Shown here: one piece after another, positions 1 through 11,345 of the stretch | Layout of the letters: every line of letters begins with the position of its first letter | How positions within the stretch are numbered: position 1 is the stretch's first letter | NCBI RefSeq assembly: GCF_001971725.1 | Contig: NZ_CP019388.1 | Span: forward strand, 1,054,001 to 1,118,000 | Length of the DNA stretch: 64,000 nucleotides | Direction of reading: 5' to 3' | Source of the DNA: Winogradskyella sp. J14-2 | GTDB taxonomy: Bacteria > Bacteroidota > Bacteroidia > Flavobacteriales > Flavobacteriaceae | Notes under the pieces: generated by a model | The model's input: the letters and a program-made list of their open reading frames with translations, nothing else | Told to the model about the DNA's origin: nothing | The model's database searches: none | Made by a program: the position numbers and the translations under genes

Positions 1-224
1 ATAAATCTAGGTGAAGAGATTCGCTATTAATCAACTTCGAAGCTTACTTAGTAAGAAAACTAATCTTAAAATTTTCTTAATGTAAAAGTACAAAAAGAAA
101 CCATTGTTTTTATGTCCGAAAGATAATTACAAAAATTACGAATTAATATACTTCCATTTCTCTTTTAGTTGAACGACAATTATTTAAGTTAAATGGAAAC
201 CGTATATCGATGAACTCACTTTTA

Positions 225-257
225 TTTGTTGCAGATCTCTTGTAATTATTATTTTTG
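225..257 (+). promoter_or_regulatory. Predicted promoter of prfC
   Basis: TTTG at 225-228 and TATTTTTG at 250-257 are 21 nt apart. They match the Bacteroidota -33 (TTTG) and -7 (TAnnTTTG) elements. The start would lie about 10-15 nt upstream of the ATG at 274. The rest of 1-224 shows no convincing gene; a small hairpin (CTTAC-TTA-GTAAG) lies near 45-57. Confidence 0.5.
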
Positions 258-273
258 CAACTGATAATTATTT

Positions 274-1863
274 ATGAGTTTTAAAGAAGAAATAAATAGA
301 AGACGAACATTTGGAATTATATCGCATCCAGATGCTGGTAAAACTACATTAACAGAAAAGCTATTACTTTTTGGTGGTGCTATACAAGAAGCCGGAGCCG
401 TAAAAAGTAATAAAATAAAAAAAGGTGCTACGAGTGACTTTATGGAAATAGAGCGCCAACGTGGTATCTCTGTGGCTACCTCTGTCTTGGCTTTTGAATA
501 TAATGGTATTAAAATCAATATTTTAGATACTCCTGGGCACAAGGATTTTGCCGAGGATACTTTTAGAACCTTAACCGCTGTGGATAGCGTAATTGTAGTT
601 ATTGATGTAGCCAAAGGTGTCGAGGAACAAACCGAAAAACTGGTTGAAGTTTGTAGAATGCGTAACATCCCAATGATTGTTTTTATTAACAAACTAGACC
701 GTGAGGGTAAGGACGCTTTTGACCTTTTGGATGAAGTTGAACAAAAACTTGGCCTAAAAGTTACACCTTTAAGTTTCCCTATTGGTATGGGTTACGAATT
801 TAAAGGCATTTATAACATTTGGGAAAAGAACGTTAATCTTTTTAAAGGAGATAGTAAGCAGCATATTAACGATACTGTTGAAATTTCTGATTTAAATTCT
901 AAAGAGTTAGATAAACTTGTTGGTGAAAAAGCAGCGCAAACTCTAAGAGATGAGATAGAATTGGTAGAGGGTATCTACCCTGATTTTGATAAAGAAGCCT
1001 ATTTAAATGGTCATTTACAACCTGTATTTTTTGGTTCTGCATTGAATAATTTTGGTGTGCGTGAATTATTAGATTGTTTTGTTGAAATAGCGCCTAAGCC
1101 TAGAGCTAAAAAAAGTGAAGAACGTTTAGTACAACCCGAAGAAAAGGAATTTTCTGGTTTTGTTTTTAAAATTCATGCCAATATGGACCCAAACCACAGA
1201 AACAGATTGGCTTTTGTGAAGATTGTTTCTGGAGAGTTTAAACGAAATACTCCTTATTTACATGTAAGGCACGATAAAAAACTTAAATTCTCTAGTCCTA
1301 ATGCTTTTTTTGCTGAAAAGAAAGAAATTGTAGACATTTCATATCCCGGTGATATTGTTGGTTTACAGGACTCTGGAAACTTTAAAATTGGAGATACTCT
1401 TACAGAAGGTGAGGTACTCAATTATAAGGGAATTCCAAGTTTTTCACCTGAACATTTTAGGTATATTAATAATGCAGACCCAATGAAAGCTAAGCAACTT
1501 TATAAGGGTATTGATCAATTAATGGACGAAGGTGTTGCTCAGTTGTTTACCTTAGATTATAACGGTCGTAAGGTCATTGGCACTGTTGGAGCGCTTCAAT
1601 ATGAAGTTATTCAATACAGATTAGAGCACGAATATGGTGCAAAATGTACTTACGAAAATCTTAATGTGCATAAAGCTTGTTGGGTACAAACTGATAATGA
1701 TAAAAGTGATGAATTTAAAGATTTTTTAAGGGTGAAACAACGTTATTTAGCTAGAGATAAGCAAAATCAACTGGTTTTTTTAGCCGACTCAATGTTTACC
1801 CTACAAATGACACAACAAAAATATCCTAGTATAACATTTCATATGACGTCTGAGTTTGAATAA
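274..1863 (+). CDS. prfC: Peptide chain release factor 3 (RF3)
   Basis: RF3 is a cytoplasmic translational GTPase that removes RF1/RF2 from the ribosome after termination. The 529 residues match the usual RF3 length. The G domain shows a P-loop HPDAGKTT (res. 18-25), the switch-II motif DTPGH (85-89) and NKLD (139-142). The N-terminal phrase RRRTFGIISHPDAGKTT and the effector segment DFMEIERQRGISV are RF3 hallmarks that separate it from EF-G and TypA. The ATG at 274 lies just downstream of a TTTG-N21-TATTTTTG promoter. The gene stands alone, with a 137-bp gap before the ferredoxin-like gene. Identification is secure. Confidence 0.95.
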   Translation: MSFKEEINRRRTFGIISHPDAGKTTLTEKLLLFGGAIQEAGAVKSNKIKKGATSDFMEIERQRGISVATSVLAFEYNGIKINILDTPGHKDFAEDTFRTLTAVDSVIVVIDVAKGVEEQTEKLVEVCRMRNIPMIVFINKLDREGKDAFDLLDEVEQKLGLKVTPLSFPIGMGYEFKGIYNIWEKNVNLFKGDSKQHINDTVEISDLNSKELDKLVGEKAAQTLRDEIELVEGIYPDFDKEAYLNGHLQPVFFGSALNNFGVRELLDCFVEIAPKPRAKKSEERLVQPEEKEFSGFVFKIHANMDPNHRNRLAFVKIVSGEFKRNTPYLHVRHDKKLKFSSPNAFFAEKKEIVDISYPGDIVGLQDSGNFKIGDTLTEGEVLNYKGIPSFSPEHFRYINNADPMKAKQLYKGIDQLMDEGVAQLFTLDYNGRKVIGTVGALQYEVIQYRLEHEYGAKCTYENLNVHKACWVQTDNDKSDEFKDFLRVKQRYLARDKQNQLVFLADSMFTLQMTQQKYPSITFHMTSEFE

Positions 1864-2000
1864 AACCATAGCTTTCATCGATTTTATTAAAAATTAAATG
1901 TGTTTTGTCGATGTTATTTGCTTTTTAACGGTATTTTAGTTATTCTTGATCATCACTATTTAATTAATAATAAGATTAACCCCAAACTAATCTGCTTATT

Positions 2001-2231
2001 ATGGATGCAAAAGCAAACGTTTACAGCAATAAGGATATTACTGTAACATACGAACCGCGTTGTTGTGTAAATGCTGGTATTTGCGCTAAACAACTTTCAG
2101 AAGTATTTAGGAATTCTGTGATTCCATGGATTGATTTAGATGGCGCACACACTGATGTGATTGTAGACCAGATTAAGAAATGTCCATCAGGTGCATTAAA
2201 GTATCATCTAAACCAAAAAGATGTGGCCTAA
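2001..2231 (+). CDS. Small (4Fe-4S) mono-cluster protein, YjdI family
   Basis: A 76-residue cytoplasmic protein with cysteines at C21, C22, C28 and C61. The last lies in CPSGAL, the typical C-terminal ferredoxin half-motif. The spacing fits the divergent 4Fe-4S mono-cluster family (Fer4_19, E. coli YjdI), in which a CxxxxxC pair and a distant CP motif hold one cluster. No partner enzyme adjoins it, so the redox partner is unknown. In other bacteria the family often sits beside GNAT acetyltransferases; none is here. It is followed by a strong terminator at 2253, so it is a monocistronic unit unless prfC reads through. Confidence 0.8.
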   Translation: MDAKANVYSNKDITVTYEPRCCVNAGICAKQLSEVFRNSVIPWIDLDGAHTDVIVDQIKKCPSGALKYHLNQKDVA

Positions 2232-2252
2232 AATATATGATCTACAAAAAAG

Positions 2253-2285
2253 ATCCTTACAGTTATTAACTATAAGGATTTTTTA
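2253..2285 (+). terminator. Rho-independent terminator after the 4Fe-4S gene
   Basis: ATCCTTA (2253-2259) pairs with TAAGGAT (2273-2279). An inner AGTT/AACT extends the stem after one mismatch, and a TTTTTTA tract follows. It lies 22 nt after the stop at 2231. The remaining intergenic DNA to 2475 is AT-rich with no gene or clear signal. Confidence 0.85.
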
Positions 2286-2475
2286 TTTTCGACGAATTCT
2301 ATCTAAAAATAGAAAATAATTTATTTTAAAAGATTTAAGAGTGTTTTATAAATTTTTGAAGGATATATATAAAAAAAACAAAAAATACATTTATACTTAT
2401 CTAATTTAACCAATTACAATTACTCTTTTCAATAGAATGTTTTTTTTCTATTTACATTAACTATATCGGACCAAT

Positions 2476-2518
2476 CTTGGCCTGTTGGTCCAAAATTCAA
2501 TGGAATTGGTGGTTGCTC
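2476..2518 (-). repeat. Detached duplicate of the DUF3467 gene 3' end
   Basis: These 43 bases match 2559-2601, the last 15 codons of the adjacent DUF3467 gene, at 42 of 43 positions. A 40-bp unique spacer separates the copies. Similarity stops abruptly at both ends. Read on the minus strand, the copy would encode the tail PPIPLNFGPTG, then run into different codons and a stop. It also forms a hairpin: GGACCAA (2468-2474) pairs with TTGGTCC (2485-2491). Confidence 0.9.
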
Positions 2519-2553
2519 TCATAAAAAAATTTCGAGCAACTCAAATTCTAAAT

Positions 2554-2871
2554 TTAGGCTTGGCCTGTTGGTCCAAAATTTAATGGAATTGGTGGTTGCT
2601 CGTAATCTTTGATTTCACCATGGGCTTTTTCAAATCGCGCTACATTATCACCTAATGCTTTTAGTAAACGTTTAGCATGTTGTGGTGTTAAAATTATTCT
2701 AGACTTTACCTTACTCTTAGGTGTACCAGGCATAATACTAACAAAATCAACAACAAATTCTGAAACCGAATGATTGATTATTGCTAGGTTAGAATAAGTA
2801 CCCTCTGCAACCTTTTCATCTAACTCTATATTTATTTGTCCTTTTTTTGGATTCTTTTTTTCTTCTGACAT
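2554..2871 (-). CDS. DUF3467 domain protein
   Basis: A 105-residue soluble protein without signal or membrane segment. The core (about res. 12-85) contains YSNLAIINHSVSEFVVDF and a segment ending LTPQHAKRLLKAL, typical of DUF3467, a family of unknown biochemical role. In Bacteroidota this gene usually directly follows rpoC, as here: it lies 142 bp downstream of the rpoC stop on the same strand, which suggests a link to the transcription machinery (inference). A terminator-like hairpin lies between them, so expression may need read-through or its own promoter. The C-terminal 15 codons are duplicated just downstream. Confidence 0.85.
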   Translation of the reverse strand: MSEEKKNPKKGQINIELDEKVAEGTYSNLAIINHSVSEFVVDFVSIMPGTPKSKVKSRIILTPQHAKRLLKALGDNVARFEKAHGEIKDYEQPPIPLNFGPTGQA

Positions 2872-2884
2872 AATATTAATTTTA

Positions 2885-2930
2885 AAATTAAAAAAGCCTT
2901 CGAACTATAATAGAATGAAGGCTTTTGTTT
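2885..2930 (-). terminator. Terminator hairpin after rpoC
   Basis: AAGCCTTC (2894-2901) and GAAGGCTT (2917-2924) form an 8-bp stem with a 15-nt loop. On the minus strand a TTTTTTAATTTT tract follows. It would end the rpoBC transcript before DUF3467, or act as a partial terminator. Confidence 0.75.
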
Positions 2931-3012
2931 TATGGGCTCCTAAATGAAGCTTTAGGATAAATTCAACTTACAAGTTTATCTTTGCCTTAGGCTTAATAAA
3001 CATGAGTCTCAT

Positions 3013-6000
3013 TTAGTTAAAGTTCATTTCTTCTTTAGCCTTCATCATCTGGTCAAACTCTTCTTTAGAACCTACAATGATATTATCGTATTCTCTAACA
3101 CCTGTACCAGCTGGTATTCTGTGTCCTACAATAACATTTTCCTTAAGTCCTTCTAAAGTATCAACTTTACCATTTACTGCAGCTTCGTTAAGAACCTTAG
3201 TTGTTTCTTGGAAAGATGCAGCAGAGATAAACGACTTAGTTTGTAGTGAAGCTCTGGTGATTCCTTGTAATATTGGTGTAGCAGTTGCAGGTTGCGCATC
3301 TCTAGCTGTTACAAGGTTTTTATCTTCTCTACGTAATATTGAGTTTTCATCTCTTAGCTGACGTACAGTTACGATTTGACCTGATTTTAGATTCTCGGAA
3401 TCACCAGCATCTTCAACAACTTTCATCCCAAAAATCTTATCATTTTCTTCAATAAAATCTGATTTATGAACTAATTGATTTTCTAAGAAAATAGTGTCTC
3501 CTGAATCTATGATTCTTACCTTACGCATCATCTGCCTTACAACAACTTCAAAGTGTTTATCGTTAATTTTCACACCTTGTAATCGGTATACTTCTTGCAC
3601 TTCGTTTACTAAGTACTGTTGTACAGCAGATGGCCCTTTGATATTGAGGATATCGTTTGGTGTTACAGAACCATCAGATAGCGGCATACCAGCTTTTACG
3701 TAATCATTTTCTTGAACAAGGATCTGGTTAGACAACTTAACCAAATATTTCTTCACCTCACCTAATTTAGACTCGATAATGATTTCACGGTTACCTCGCT
3801 TAATCTTACCAAAAGACACCACACCATCAATTTCACTTACTACAGCTGGGTTAGATGGATTACGCGCTTCGAATAACTCAGTTACACGCGGAAGACCACC
3901 TGTAATATCACCAGCTTTAGCAGATTTACGAGGTATCTTAACTAAGATTTTACCTACTTCAATCTTATCTCCATCGTCAATCATAATGTGAGCACCAACT
4001 GGTAAGTTGTATGAACGGATCGTTTCCCCTTTCTTATCTTCAATCAATAATGTTGGTATCAACTTCTTGTTTCTAGACTCTGAAATTACCTTTTCTTGGA
4101 AACCTGTTTGTTCATCAATCTCTACCTGGTAGGTGACGCCTTGCTCAATGTTTTCGTATTTTACTTTACCTGCAAATTCTGAAATAATTACACCGTTATA
4201 TGGATCCCACTGACAGATAACATCACCTTTCTTCACTTTAGCACCTGGCTTAACAAAAATATGAGAGCCATAAGGAATGTTATTTGTACTTAAAACAATA
4301 CCTGTTTTAGCATCTGTTAGCTTTAATTCTGAAGTTCTGGAAATAACGACATCTACTTCTTTTCCTTCACCATCCTTAGTTTTCACGGTTTTAAGATCAT
4401 CTATTTCAGCAATTCCGTCAAACTTAACTGTTAACTTATTTTCTTCTGAGATGTTACCTGCAATACCACCAACGTGGAATGTACGCAGCGTAAGCTGTGT
4501 ACCAGGCTCACCAATAGATTGAGCAGCCACAACACCGACAGCTTCGCCTCGTTGTACCATTTTACCAGTTGCTAGGTTACGTCCGTAACACTTTACACAA
4601 ATACCTTGCTTCGCTTCACAAGTTAGTGGTGAGCGAACTTCTATGGTTTCTATGGCTGAATCTCCAATCTTTTTAGCGATATTATCATCAATATGCCCAC
4701 CAGCTTCGATAATAAGTTCTTCAGTTAATGGATCGTAAACATCATTTAATGATGTTCTACCAACGATTCTAGCTTCTAACTTTTCTACGACTTCTTCATT
4801 CTTCTTAAGTGCAGAAACTTCAATACCTCTTAATGTACCACAATCTTCTTCATAAACGATAACATCTTGTGAAACATCCACTAAACGACGGGTTAAGTAA
4901 CCAGCATCGGCAGTTTTAAGAGCTGTATCTGCAAGACCTTTACGAGCACCGTGAGTAGATATAAAGTATTCAAGAATTGAAAGACCTTCCTTAAAGTTAG
5001 AAAGAATAGGGTTTTCAATAATCTCTCCACCACCTGCGTTAGATTTCTTAGGCTTTGCCATTAATCCACGCATACCTGTTAACTGACGAATCTGTTCTTT
5101 AGATCCACGAGCTCCAGAGTCTAACATCATAAATACTGAGTTAAAGCCTTGTTGATCCTCACGGATACGCTTCATAGATAATTCAGTTAATTCAGCATTG
5201 GTAGATGTCCAGATATCAATAACTTGGTTGTAACGTTCGTTATTAGTGATTAGACCCATATTATAGTTACCCATAATACCATCAACTTGCTTGTTGGCAG
5301 CATCAATCATAGAGTGCTTTTCTTCTGGGATAATAATATCACCTAAACTGAATGATAATCCACCTTGGAAAGCAAACTTGTAACCTAATGTTTTTATCTC
5401 ATCGAGGAACTCAGCCGTTTCAGGAACTGAAGTAACTTTTAAGATTTTACCAATAATATCCCTTAAAGACTTTTTTGTTAAAACTTCATTAACATAACCT
5501 GCTGCTTCTGGCACTTTTTCATTAAAAAGTACACGACCAACAGTAGTCTCAATGATTTGCGTTGTTAATTCACCTTCTTCGTTAAAATCTTTTGTTCTTA
5601 CTTTAATACCTGCATTAAGATCTACCTTCTTCTCGTTGTAAGCAATAGTTACTTCTTCTGGTGAGTAGAATGTTAATCCTTCTCCTTTAACAGTGTATTC
5701 TTTATCAGTCTTACGCAACTTGGTCATATAGTAAAGACCAAGTACCATATCCTGAGAAGGTACGGTTACAGGCGAACCATTTGCTGGGTTTAATATATTA
5801 TGAGAAGCCAACATTAATAATTGCGCTTCTAAGATTGCTTCTGGCCCTAAAGGTAAATGCACTGCCATCTGATCACCATCGAAATCCGCGTTAAATGCCG
5901 TACAGACTAACGGGTGTAACTGAATCGCTTTACCTTCGATAAGCTTTGGCTGGAATGCTTGGATACCAAGTCTATGAAGTGTAGGAGCACGGTTTAGTAA

Positions 6001-7314
6001 TACTGGATGTCCTTTAAGAACATTCTCTAAGATATCCCAAACTACAGGCTCTTTTCTATCTATAATTTTCTTTGCAGATTTTACCGTTTTTACAATACCT
6101 CTTTCAATTAATTTTCTAATAATAAAAGGCTTGTAAAGCTCTGCTGCCATGTTCTTTGGCAATCCACATTCAAATAATTTTAATTCTGGTCCTACAACAA
6201 TTACAGAACGTGCTGAATAATCTACACGCTTACCAAGTAAGTTTTGACGGAAACGTCCTTGCTTACCTTTAAGTGAATCTGATAATGATTTTAATGGTCT
6301 ATTAGAATCCGTTTTTACTGCAGACGACTTACGTGTGTTATCAAATAATGAATCTACAGATTCTTGTAACATACGTTTCTCGTTACGCAGAATCACTTCT
6401 GGTGCTTTTATCTCAACCAAACGCTTCAAACGATTGTTACGGATAATTACACGACGGTATAAATCATTTAAATCTGAAGTTGCAAAACGACCACCGTCTA
6501 ATGGCACTAAAGGTCTTAATTCTGGTGGAATTACAGGAATAGCTTTCATGATCATCCACTCTGGTCTATTCTCTCTATTTTCATTAGATTCTCTAAATGC
6601 TTCAACAACTTGAAGGCGCTTTAAAGCTTCTGTCTTACGTTGCTTAGATGTTTCGTTATTAGCTTTATGTCTTAAATCATATGATAACTGATCCAGGTCA
6701 ATTCTTGCTAATAAATCGATAAGACACTCAGCACCCATCTTAGCGATAAATTTATTAGGGTCTGTGTCTTCTAAATATTGGTTTTCTTGTGGAAGCGATT
6801 CTAAAATATTAAGATATTCTTCTTCTGTTAAGAAATCCATTTTTTGTACTGGTTCACCTTCTGCATTCATGGCATTACCTGGTTGTATAACCACATAACG
6901 CTCATAATAAATGATCATATCTAATTTCTTAGATGGTAATCCAAGAAGGTAACCAATTTTGTTTGGTAATGAGCGGAAGTACCAGATATGCGCCACAGGG
7001 ACTACAAGATTTATATGTCCTACGCGATCTCTACGTACTTTTTTCTCTGTTACTTCTACACCACAACGGTCACAAACGATACCCTTATAACGTATTCTTT
7101 TATATTTACCACAAGCACACTCAAAATCCTTTACAGGACCAAAAATACGCTCACAGAACAAACCATCACGCTCAGGTTTGTGCGTTCGATAATTGATAGT
7201 TTCTGGCTTTAATACTTCACCTCGAGAAGCTGCTAAAACAGATTCTGGAGACGCTAAACCAATAGAAATTTTGTTAAATTTCTGTACTGTATTCTTATCT
7301 TGTTTTCTTGCCAT
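3013..7314 (-). CDS. rpoC: DNA-directed RNA polymerase subunit beta'
   Basis: The catalytic large subunit of RNA polymerase, 1433 residues. The active-site Mg2+ motif NADFDGDQM is at res. 475-483. The N-terminal zinc ribbon (CACGKYKR...CDRC, about res. 66-85) and the second zinc site ([13 protein letters not shown], about res. 880-900) are intact. It starts at ATG 7314 with MARKQDKN, the usual flavobacterial start. It lies 97 bp downstream of rpoB in the same operon; that gap carries heptamer-type repeat DNA. No truncation or frameshift is seen. Confidence 0.98.
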   Translation of the reverse strand: MARKQDKNTVQKFNKISIGLASPESVLAASRGEVLKPETINYRTHKPERDGLFCERIFGPVKDFECACGKYKRIRYKGIVCDRCGVEVTEKKVRRDRVGHINLVVPVAHIWYFRSLPNKIGYLLGLPSKKLDMIIYYERYVVIQPGNAMNAEGEPVQKMDFLTEEEYLNILESLPQENQYLEDTDPNKFIAKMGAECLIDLLARIDLDQLSYDLRHKANNETSKQRKTEALKRLQVVEAFRESNENRENRPEWMIMKAIPVIPPELRPLVPLDGGRFATSDLNDLYRRVIIRNNRLKRLVEIKAPEVILRNEKRMLQESVDSLFDNTRKSSAVKTDSNRPLKSLSDSLKGKQGRFRQNLLGKRVDYSARSVIVVGPELKLFECGLPKNMAAELYKPFIIRKLIERGIVKTVKSAKKIIDRKEPVVWDILENVLKGHPVLLNRAPTLHRLGIQAFQPKLIEGKAIQLHPLVCTAFNADFDGDQMAVHLPLGPEAILEAQLLMLASHNILNPANGSPVTVPSQDMVLGLYYMTKLRKTDKEYTVKGEGLTFYSPEEVTIAYNEKKVDLNAGIKVRTKDFNEEGELTTQIIETTVGRVLFNEKVPEAAGYVNEVLTKKSLRDIIGKILKVTSVPETAEFLDEIKTLGYKFAFQGGLSFSLGDIIIPEEKHSMIDAANKQVDGIMGNYNMGLITNNERYNQVIDIWTSTNAELTELSMKRIREDQQGFNSVFMMLDSGARGSKEQIRQLTGMRGLMAKPKKSNAGGGEIIENPILSNFKEGLSILEYFISTHGARKGLADTALKTADAGYLTRRLVDVSQDVIVYEEDCGTLRGIEVSALKKNEEVVEKLEARIVGRTSLNDVYDPLTEELIIEAGGHIDDNIAKKIGDSAIETIEVRSPLTCEAKQGICVKCYGRNLATGKMVQRGEAVGVVAAQSIGEPGTQLTLRTFHVGGIAGNISEENKLTVKFDGIAEIDDLKTVKTKDGEGKEVDVVISRTSELKLTDAKTGIVLSTNNIPYGSHIFVKPGAKVKKGDVICQWDPYNGVIISEFAGKVKYENIEQGVTYQVEIDEQTGFQEKVISESRNKKLIPTLLIEDKKGETIRSYNLPVGAHIMIDDGDKIEVGKILVKIPRKSAKAGDITGGLPRVTELFEARNPSNPAVVSEIDGVVSFGKIKRGNREIIIESKLGEVKKYLVKLSNQILVQENDYVKAGMPLSDGSVTPNDILNIKGPSAVQQYLVNEVQEVYRLQGVKINDKHFEVVVRQMMRKVRIIDSGDTIFLENQLVHKSDFIEENDKIFGMKVVEDAGDSENLKSGQIVTVRQLRDENSILRREDKNLVTARDAQPATATPILQGITRASLQTKSFISAASFQETTKVLNEAAVNGKVDTLEGLKENVIVGHRIPAGTGVREYDNIIVGSKEEFDQMMKAKEEMNFN

Positions 7315-7326
7315 GTTTTTTATAGT

Positions 7327-7402
7327 CTTCAGTTTGCAGTTTGCAGTCTTCAGTCATTTGATTTGCAGCTTATCACTGCTTAATGACGACTGCATACTGC
7401 CG
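7327..7402. repeat. Degenerate heptamer-repeat DNA in the rpoB-rpoC gap
   Basis: The plus strand reads four consecutive heptamers: CTTCAGT, TTGCAGT, TTGCAGT, CTTCAGT (7327-7354). Further GCAGT-like units follow to about 7402. It fills most of the 97-bp spacer between two cotranscribed polymerase genes. No terminator or promoter is evident inside it. Confidence 0.7.
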
Positions 7403-7411
7403 ACATAATTT

Positions 7412-10400
7412 TTACTCTTCTAATCTAATATCTAATCCTAAACCTTTTAATTCATGCATTAATACATTAAACGATTCAGGTAGTCCTGGTTCTGGCATTG
7501 GCTCACCCTTAACGATTGCTTCGTAAGTTTTTGCTCTACCAATTACGTCATCTGATTTTACAGTTAAGATCTCACGTAGAGTACTTGATGCACCATATGC
7601 TTCGAGTGCCCATACCTCCATCTCACCAAAACGCTGACCACCGAACTGTGCTTTACCACCTAATGGTTGCTGCGTAATTAATGAATAAGGCCCTATAGAA
7701 CGTGCGTGCATCTTATCGTCGATCATGTGACCTAGCTTAATCATATAGATTACACCTACAGTTGCAGGTTGGTCAAATCGATCACCTGTTCCTCCATCAT
7801 ATAAGTAAGTGTGTCCGAATCTCGGTACACCAGCTTCATCTGTAAAGCCATTAATCTGATCTAGAGTAGCACCATCGAAGATTGGAGTTGCATAAGTTCT
7901 ATTTAACTTTTGACCTGCCCAACCTAAAACAGTTTCATAAATCTGACCAATGTTCATACGAGAAGGTACACCAAGTGGATTTAATACAATATCTACAGGT
8001 GTTCCGTCCTCAAGGAATGGCATATCTTCTTGACGAACAATACGTGCAACAATACCTTTGTTACCGTGACGACCTGCCATCTTATCACCTACTTTTAGTT
8101 TACGTTTCTTAGCAATGTAAACTTTAGCTAGCTTAATGATACCTGCTGGCAACTCATCACCAACAGATATTGTAAACTTCTCACGTCTTAATGAACCTTG
8201 AAGATCATTTTCTTTGATCTTGTAATTGTGAATTAAATCAGCAACGAGCTCGTTTGTATGATCATCAGTTGTCCATTTCCCAGAGGTTAAGTGCGTGTAA
8301 TCATCAACAGCATTTAACATTTTTAAGGTATACTTCTTCCCTTTTGGTATAATTTCTTCACCTAGATCGTTATAGATACCTTGGGCGGTTTTGCCATTTA
8401 CTATTGCAAATAGCTTTTCGACTAAAACTGCTTTTAAATCATCAAAATGCTTATCGTAAGCGTCCTCTAGCTTTTCGATGTCTTCTTTATCTTGGGCTCT
8501 CTTACGCTTATCTTTTACTGCTCTTGCAAATAATTTTTTATCTATAACAACACCATTTAATGAAGGAGATGCTTTTAAAGATGCATCTTTTACATCACCA
8601 GCTTTGTCGCCAAAAATGGCACGAAGTAATTTTTCTTCTGGAGTTGGGTCTGATTCCCCTTTAGGTGTAATCTTACCAATTAAGATATCGCCAGGCTTAA
8701 TCTCTGCACCTACGCGAATCATACCATTTTCATCTAAATCTTTAGTTGCTTCTTCAGAAACGTTTGGTATATCATTAGTTAACTCTTCGTTACCTAATTT
8801 TGTGTCTCTAACTTCTAAAGAGTACTCATCGATATGGATAGATGTAAAAATATCATCGCGAACAACTTTTTCTGAAATTACAATAGCATCCTCAAAGTTA
8901 TACCCTTTCCAAGGCATAAAGGCTACTTTCATGTTTCTACCAAGTGCTAACTCACCGTTTTGAGTTGCGTAACCTTCACATAAAACCTGACCTTTAGAAA
9001 CTTTATCTCCTTTTCTAACAATTGGTTTTAAGTTAATAGAGGTACCTTGGTTTGTCTTTCTGAATTTTACTAATGGATATTCTTTAACATCACTGTCAAA
9101 ACTAACCATTGCTTCTTCTTCAGTACGCTCATACTTTATAACTATTTTTTCTGCATCTACGTATTCTACAATACCTTCACCTTCTGCATTAATTAATACT
9201 CTAGAATCTGATGCTACTTGGCGCTCTAAACCAGTACCAACAATTGGTGCTTCTGGTCTTAATAAAGGAACAGCCTGACGCATCATGTTAGATCCCATTA
9301 AGGCACGGTTTGCATCATCGTGCTCTAAGAATGGAATTAAAGATGCAGATATAGAGGCGATCTGGTTTGGTGCCACATCTGTATAGTTTACGTTTGAAGG
9401 CTCTATTACAGGAAAATCACCTTCTTGACGCGCAATTACTTTATCATGCTGAATTTTACCTTTACCATCAACTTCTACTGTGGCTTGGGCAATCATCATT
9501 TCTTCTTCTTCCTCTGCACTAAGATATGTTGGTGCATTCTTTATATCCACAACACCATTTTCAACTTTTCTGTATGGAGTTTCAATGAATCCCATGGCGT
9601 TCACTTTGGCATATACCGAAAGTGAAGAAATAAGACCAATATTTGGCCCTTCAGGTGTTTCAATAGGACATAGGCGACCATAGTGCGTATAGTGAACGTC
9701 ACGCACTTCGAAACCTGCTCTTTCTCTAGAAAGACCACCTGGCCCTAGTGCTGATAAACGACGCTTATGAGTAATCTCTGCTAATGGATTAGTTTGGTCC
9801 ATAAACTGAGACAGCTGGTTAGTACCAAAGAACGAATTAATTACTGAAGATAATGTCTTAGCATTAATTAAATCTATAGGAGTAAACACTTCGTTATCAC
9901 GAACGTTCATACGCTCGCGTATGGTACGTGCCATACGAGCTAAACCAACACCAAATTGAGACGATAATTGCTCACCTACTGTTCGTACACGACGGTTAGA
10001 TAAGTGATCTATATCATCAATCTCTGCTTTAGAATTGATTAGCTCAATTAAATATTTTATAATAGTTATGATATCCTCTTTGGTAAGTACTTGTTTGTCC
10101 ATACCAATATCTAAACCTAATTTCTTGTTCATTCTGTAACGACCTACTTCACCTAAAGAATAACGTTGGTCTGAGAAGAATAATTTGTCAATTATACCAC
10201 GTGCAGTTTCCTCATCTGGCGGCTCTGCATTACGTAATTGACGATAGATATGTTCAACAGCTTCTTTTTCAGAGTTTGTTGGATCTTTTTGTAATGTATT
10301 GTGAATAATTGCGTAATCTCCTTGTTGTGCACTTTCTTTGTGTAAAAGAATTGTTTTTACACCTGCTTCAAGGATTTCTTCAATATTATCTTTGTCAACT

Positions 10401-11224
10401 ATTGTGTCACGATCTAAAACAATTTCGTTACGCTCAATAGATACAACCTCACCTGTATCTTCGTCCACGAAATCTTCGTGCCATGTGTTAAGCACACGTG
10501 CAGCAAGTTTGCGACCAATAACTTTCTTTAATCCAGATTTAGAAACTTTCACTTCTTCTGCAAGATCAAAAATTTCTAAAATATCTTTATCACGCTCAAA
10601 ACCGATAGCACGGAAAAGCGTAGTAACAGGTAATTTTTTCTTTCTATCAATGTAAGCGTACATCACACTATTGATATCTGTAGCAAATTCTATCCAAGAT
10701 CCTTTAAAAGGAATAACTCTTGCAGAATATAGCTTAGTACCATTAGCATGAAATGACTGGCTAAAGAATACACCTGGTGAGCGGTGTAACTGAGATACAA
10801 CCACGCGCTCAGCCCCATTGATACAAAAAGTACCACTAGGCGTCATGTAAGGGATTGTACCTAAATAAACATCTTGAACGATTGTTTCAAAATCTTCGTG
10901 TTCCGGATCTGTACAGTATAGCTTTAATCTAGCTTTTAAAGGAACACTGTATGTTAAACCTCTTTCTATACACTCTTCTATGGTATAGCGTGGTGGATCG
11001 ATAAAGTAATCTAAAAATTCTAATACAAATTGATTACGAGTATCTGTAATTGGGAAGTTTTCCATGAAGGTATTGTACAATCCTTCATTTTCTCTTGCTT
11101 CTGACTTTGTTTCTAATTGGAAAAAATCCTGGAAGGATTTAATTTGAATATCCAAAAAGTCTGGGTAATCTGTTCTATTTACAATAGAAGAGAAATTAAT
11201 TCTTTCAGCCTTTTTTGCTAACAT
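7412..11224 (-). CDS. rpoB: DNA-directed RNA polymerase subunit beta
   Basis: RNA polymerase beta subunit, 1270 residues from the chosen start. Conserved segments include [19 protein letters not shown] and [11 protein letters not shown] (rifampicin region), [12 protein letters not shown], and the C-terminal [26 protein letters not shown]. The frame stays open to 11281, but the start is placed at ATG 11224 ([11 protein letters not shown]). Family members begin with this kind of sequence, and the upstream codons overlap the intercistronic leader. In the rifampicin region no obvious disruption is visible. It is cotranscribed with rplL upstream and rpoC downstream, with a strong hairpin between rplL and rpoB. 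Confidence 0.97.
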   Translation of the reverse strand: MLAKKAERINFSSIVNRTDYPDFLDIQIKSFQDFFQLETKSEARENEGLYNTFMENFPITDTRNQFVLEFLDYFIDPPRYTIEECIERGLTYSVPLKARLKLYCTDPEHEDFETIVQDVYLGTIPYMTPSGTFCINGAERVVVSQLHRSPGVFFSQSFHANGTKLYSARVIPFKGSWIEFATDINSVMYAYIDRKKKLPVTTLFRAIGFERDKDILEIFDLAEEVKVSKSGLKKVIGRKLAARVLNTWHEDFVDEDTGEVVSIERNEIVLDRDTIVDKDNIEEILEAGVKTILLHKESAQQGDYAIIHNTLQKDPTNSEKEAVEHIYRQLRNAEPPDEETARGIIDKLFFSDQRYSLGEVGRYRMNKKLGLDIGMDKQVLTKEDIITIIKYLIELINSKAEIDDIDHLSNRRVRTVGEQLSSQFGVGLARMARTIRERMNVRDNEVFTPIDLINAKTLSSVINSFFGTNQLSQFMDQTNPLAEITHKRRLSALGPGGLSRERAGFEVRDVHYTHYGRLCPIETPEGPNIGLISSLSVYAKVNAMGFIETPYRKVENGVVDIKNAPTYLSAEEEEEMMIAQATVEVDGKGKIQHDKVIARQEGDFPVIEPSNVNYTDVAPNQIASISASLIPFLEHDDANRALMGSNMMRQAVPLLRPEAPIVGTGLERQVASDSRVLINAEGEGIVEYVDAEKIVIKYERTEEEAMVSFDSDVKEYPLVKFRKTNQGTSINLKPIVRKGDKVSKGQVLCEGYATQNGELALGRNMKVAFMPWKGYNFEDAIVISEKVVRDDIFTSIHIDEYSLEVRDTKLGNEELTNDIPNVSEEATKDLDENGMIRVGAEIKPGDILIGKITPKGESDPTPEEKLLRAIFGDKAGDVKDASLKASPSLNGVVIDKKLFARAVKDKRKRAQDKEDIEKLEDAYDKHFDDLKAVLVEKLFAIVNGKTAQGIYNDLGEEIIPKGKKYTLKMLNAVDDYTHLTSGKWTTDDHTNELVADLIHNYKIKENDLQGSLRREKFTISVGDELPAGIIKLAKVYIAKKRKLKVGDKMAGRHGNKGIVARIVRQEDMPFLEDGTPVDIVLNPLGVPSRMNIGQIYETVLGWAGQKLNRTYATPIFDGATLDQINGFTDEAGVPRFGHTYLYDGGTGDRFDQPATVGVIYMIKLGHMIDDKMHARSIGPYSLITQQPLGGKAQFGGQRFGEMEVWALEAYGASSTLREILTVKSDDVIGRAKTYEAIVKGEPMPEPGLPESFNVLMHELKGLGLDIRLEE

Positions 11225-11286
11225 TGATGAACGAGATTTTATTAAATAAAAACTAAAAATGTATATAACGTTTATATACACAAAAG

Positions 11287-11322
11287 GGTTTAGGTCTTAG
11301 AGGAACACTCCAGACCTAAACC
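11287..11322 (-). terminator. rplL-rpoB intercistronic hairpin (attenuator or processing site)
   Basis: GGTTTAGGTCT (11287-11297) and AGACCTAAACC (11312-11322) form a perfect 11-bp stem with a 14-nt loop. On the minus strand it is followed by C-TTTT-G. It lies between the rplL stop and the rpoB start. The equivalent E. coli interval has an attenuator and an RNase III site, so partial termination or processing that lowers rpoBC relative to the ribosomal proteins is the likely role. Confidence 0.7.
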
Positions 11323-11345
11323 ATATGTTGTAGGTTAAGCTGAGC

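Noticed and set aside
249..692. Minus-strand open frame of 147 codons opposite prfC
   Set aside because: Antisense to the strongly conserved G domain of RF3; no family resemblance.
7327..7354. CRISPR array
   Set aside because: Units are 7 bp without spacers and no cas genes are present.
11225..11281. Longer N-terminus for RpoB (19 extra residues)
   Set aside because: The extra residues are unlike RpoB and lie in the rplL-rpoB leader; ATG 11224 gives the family N-terminus.
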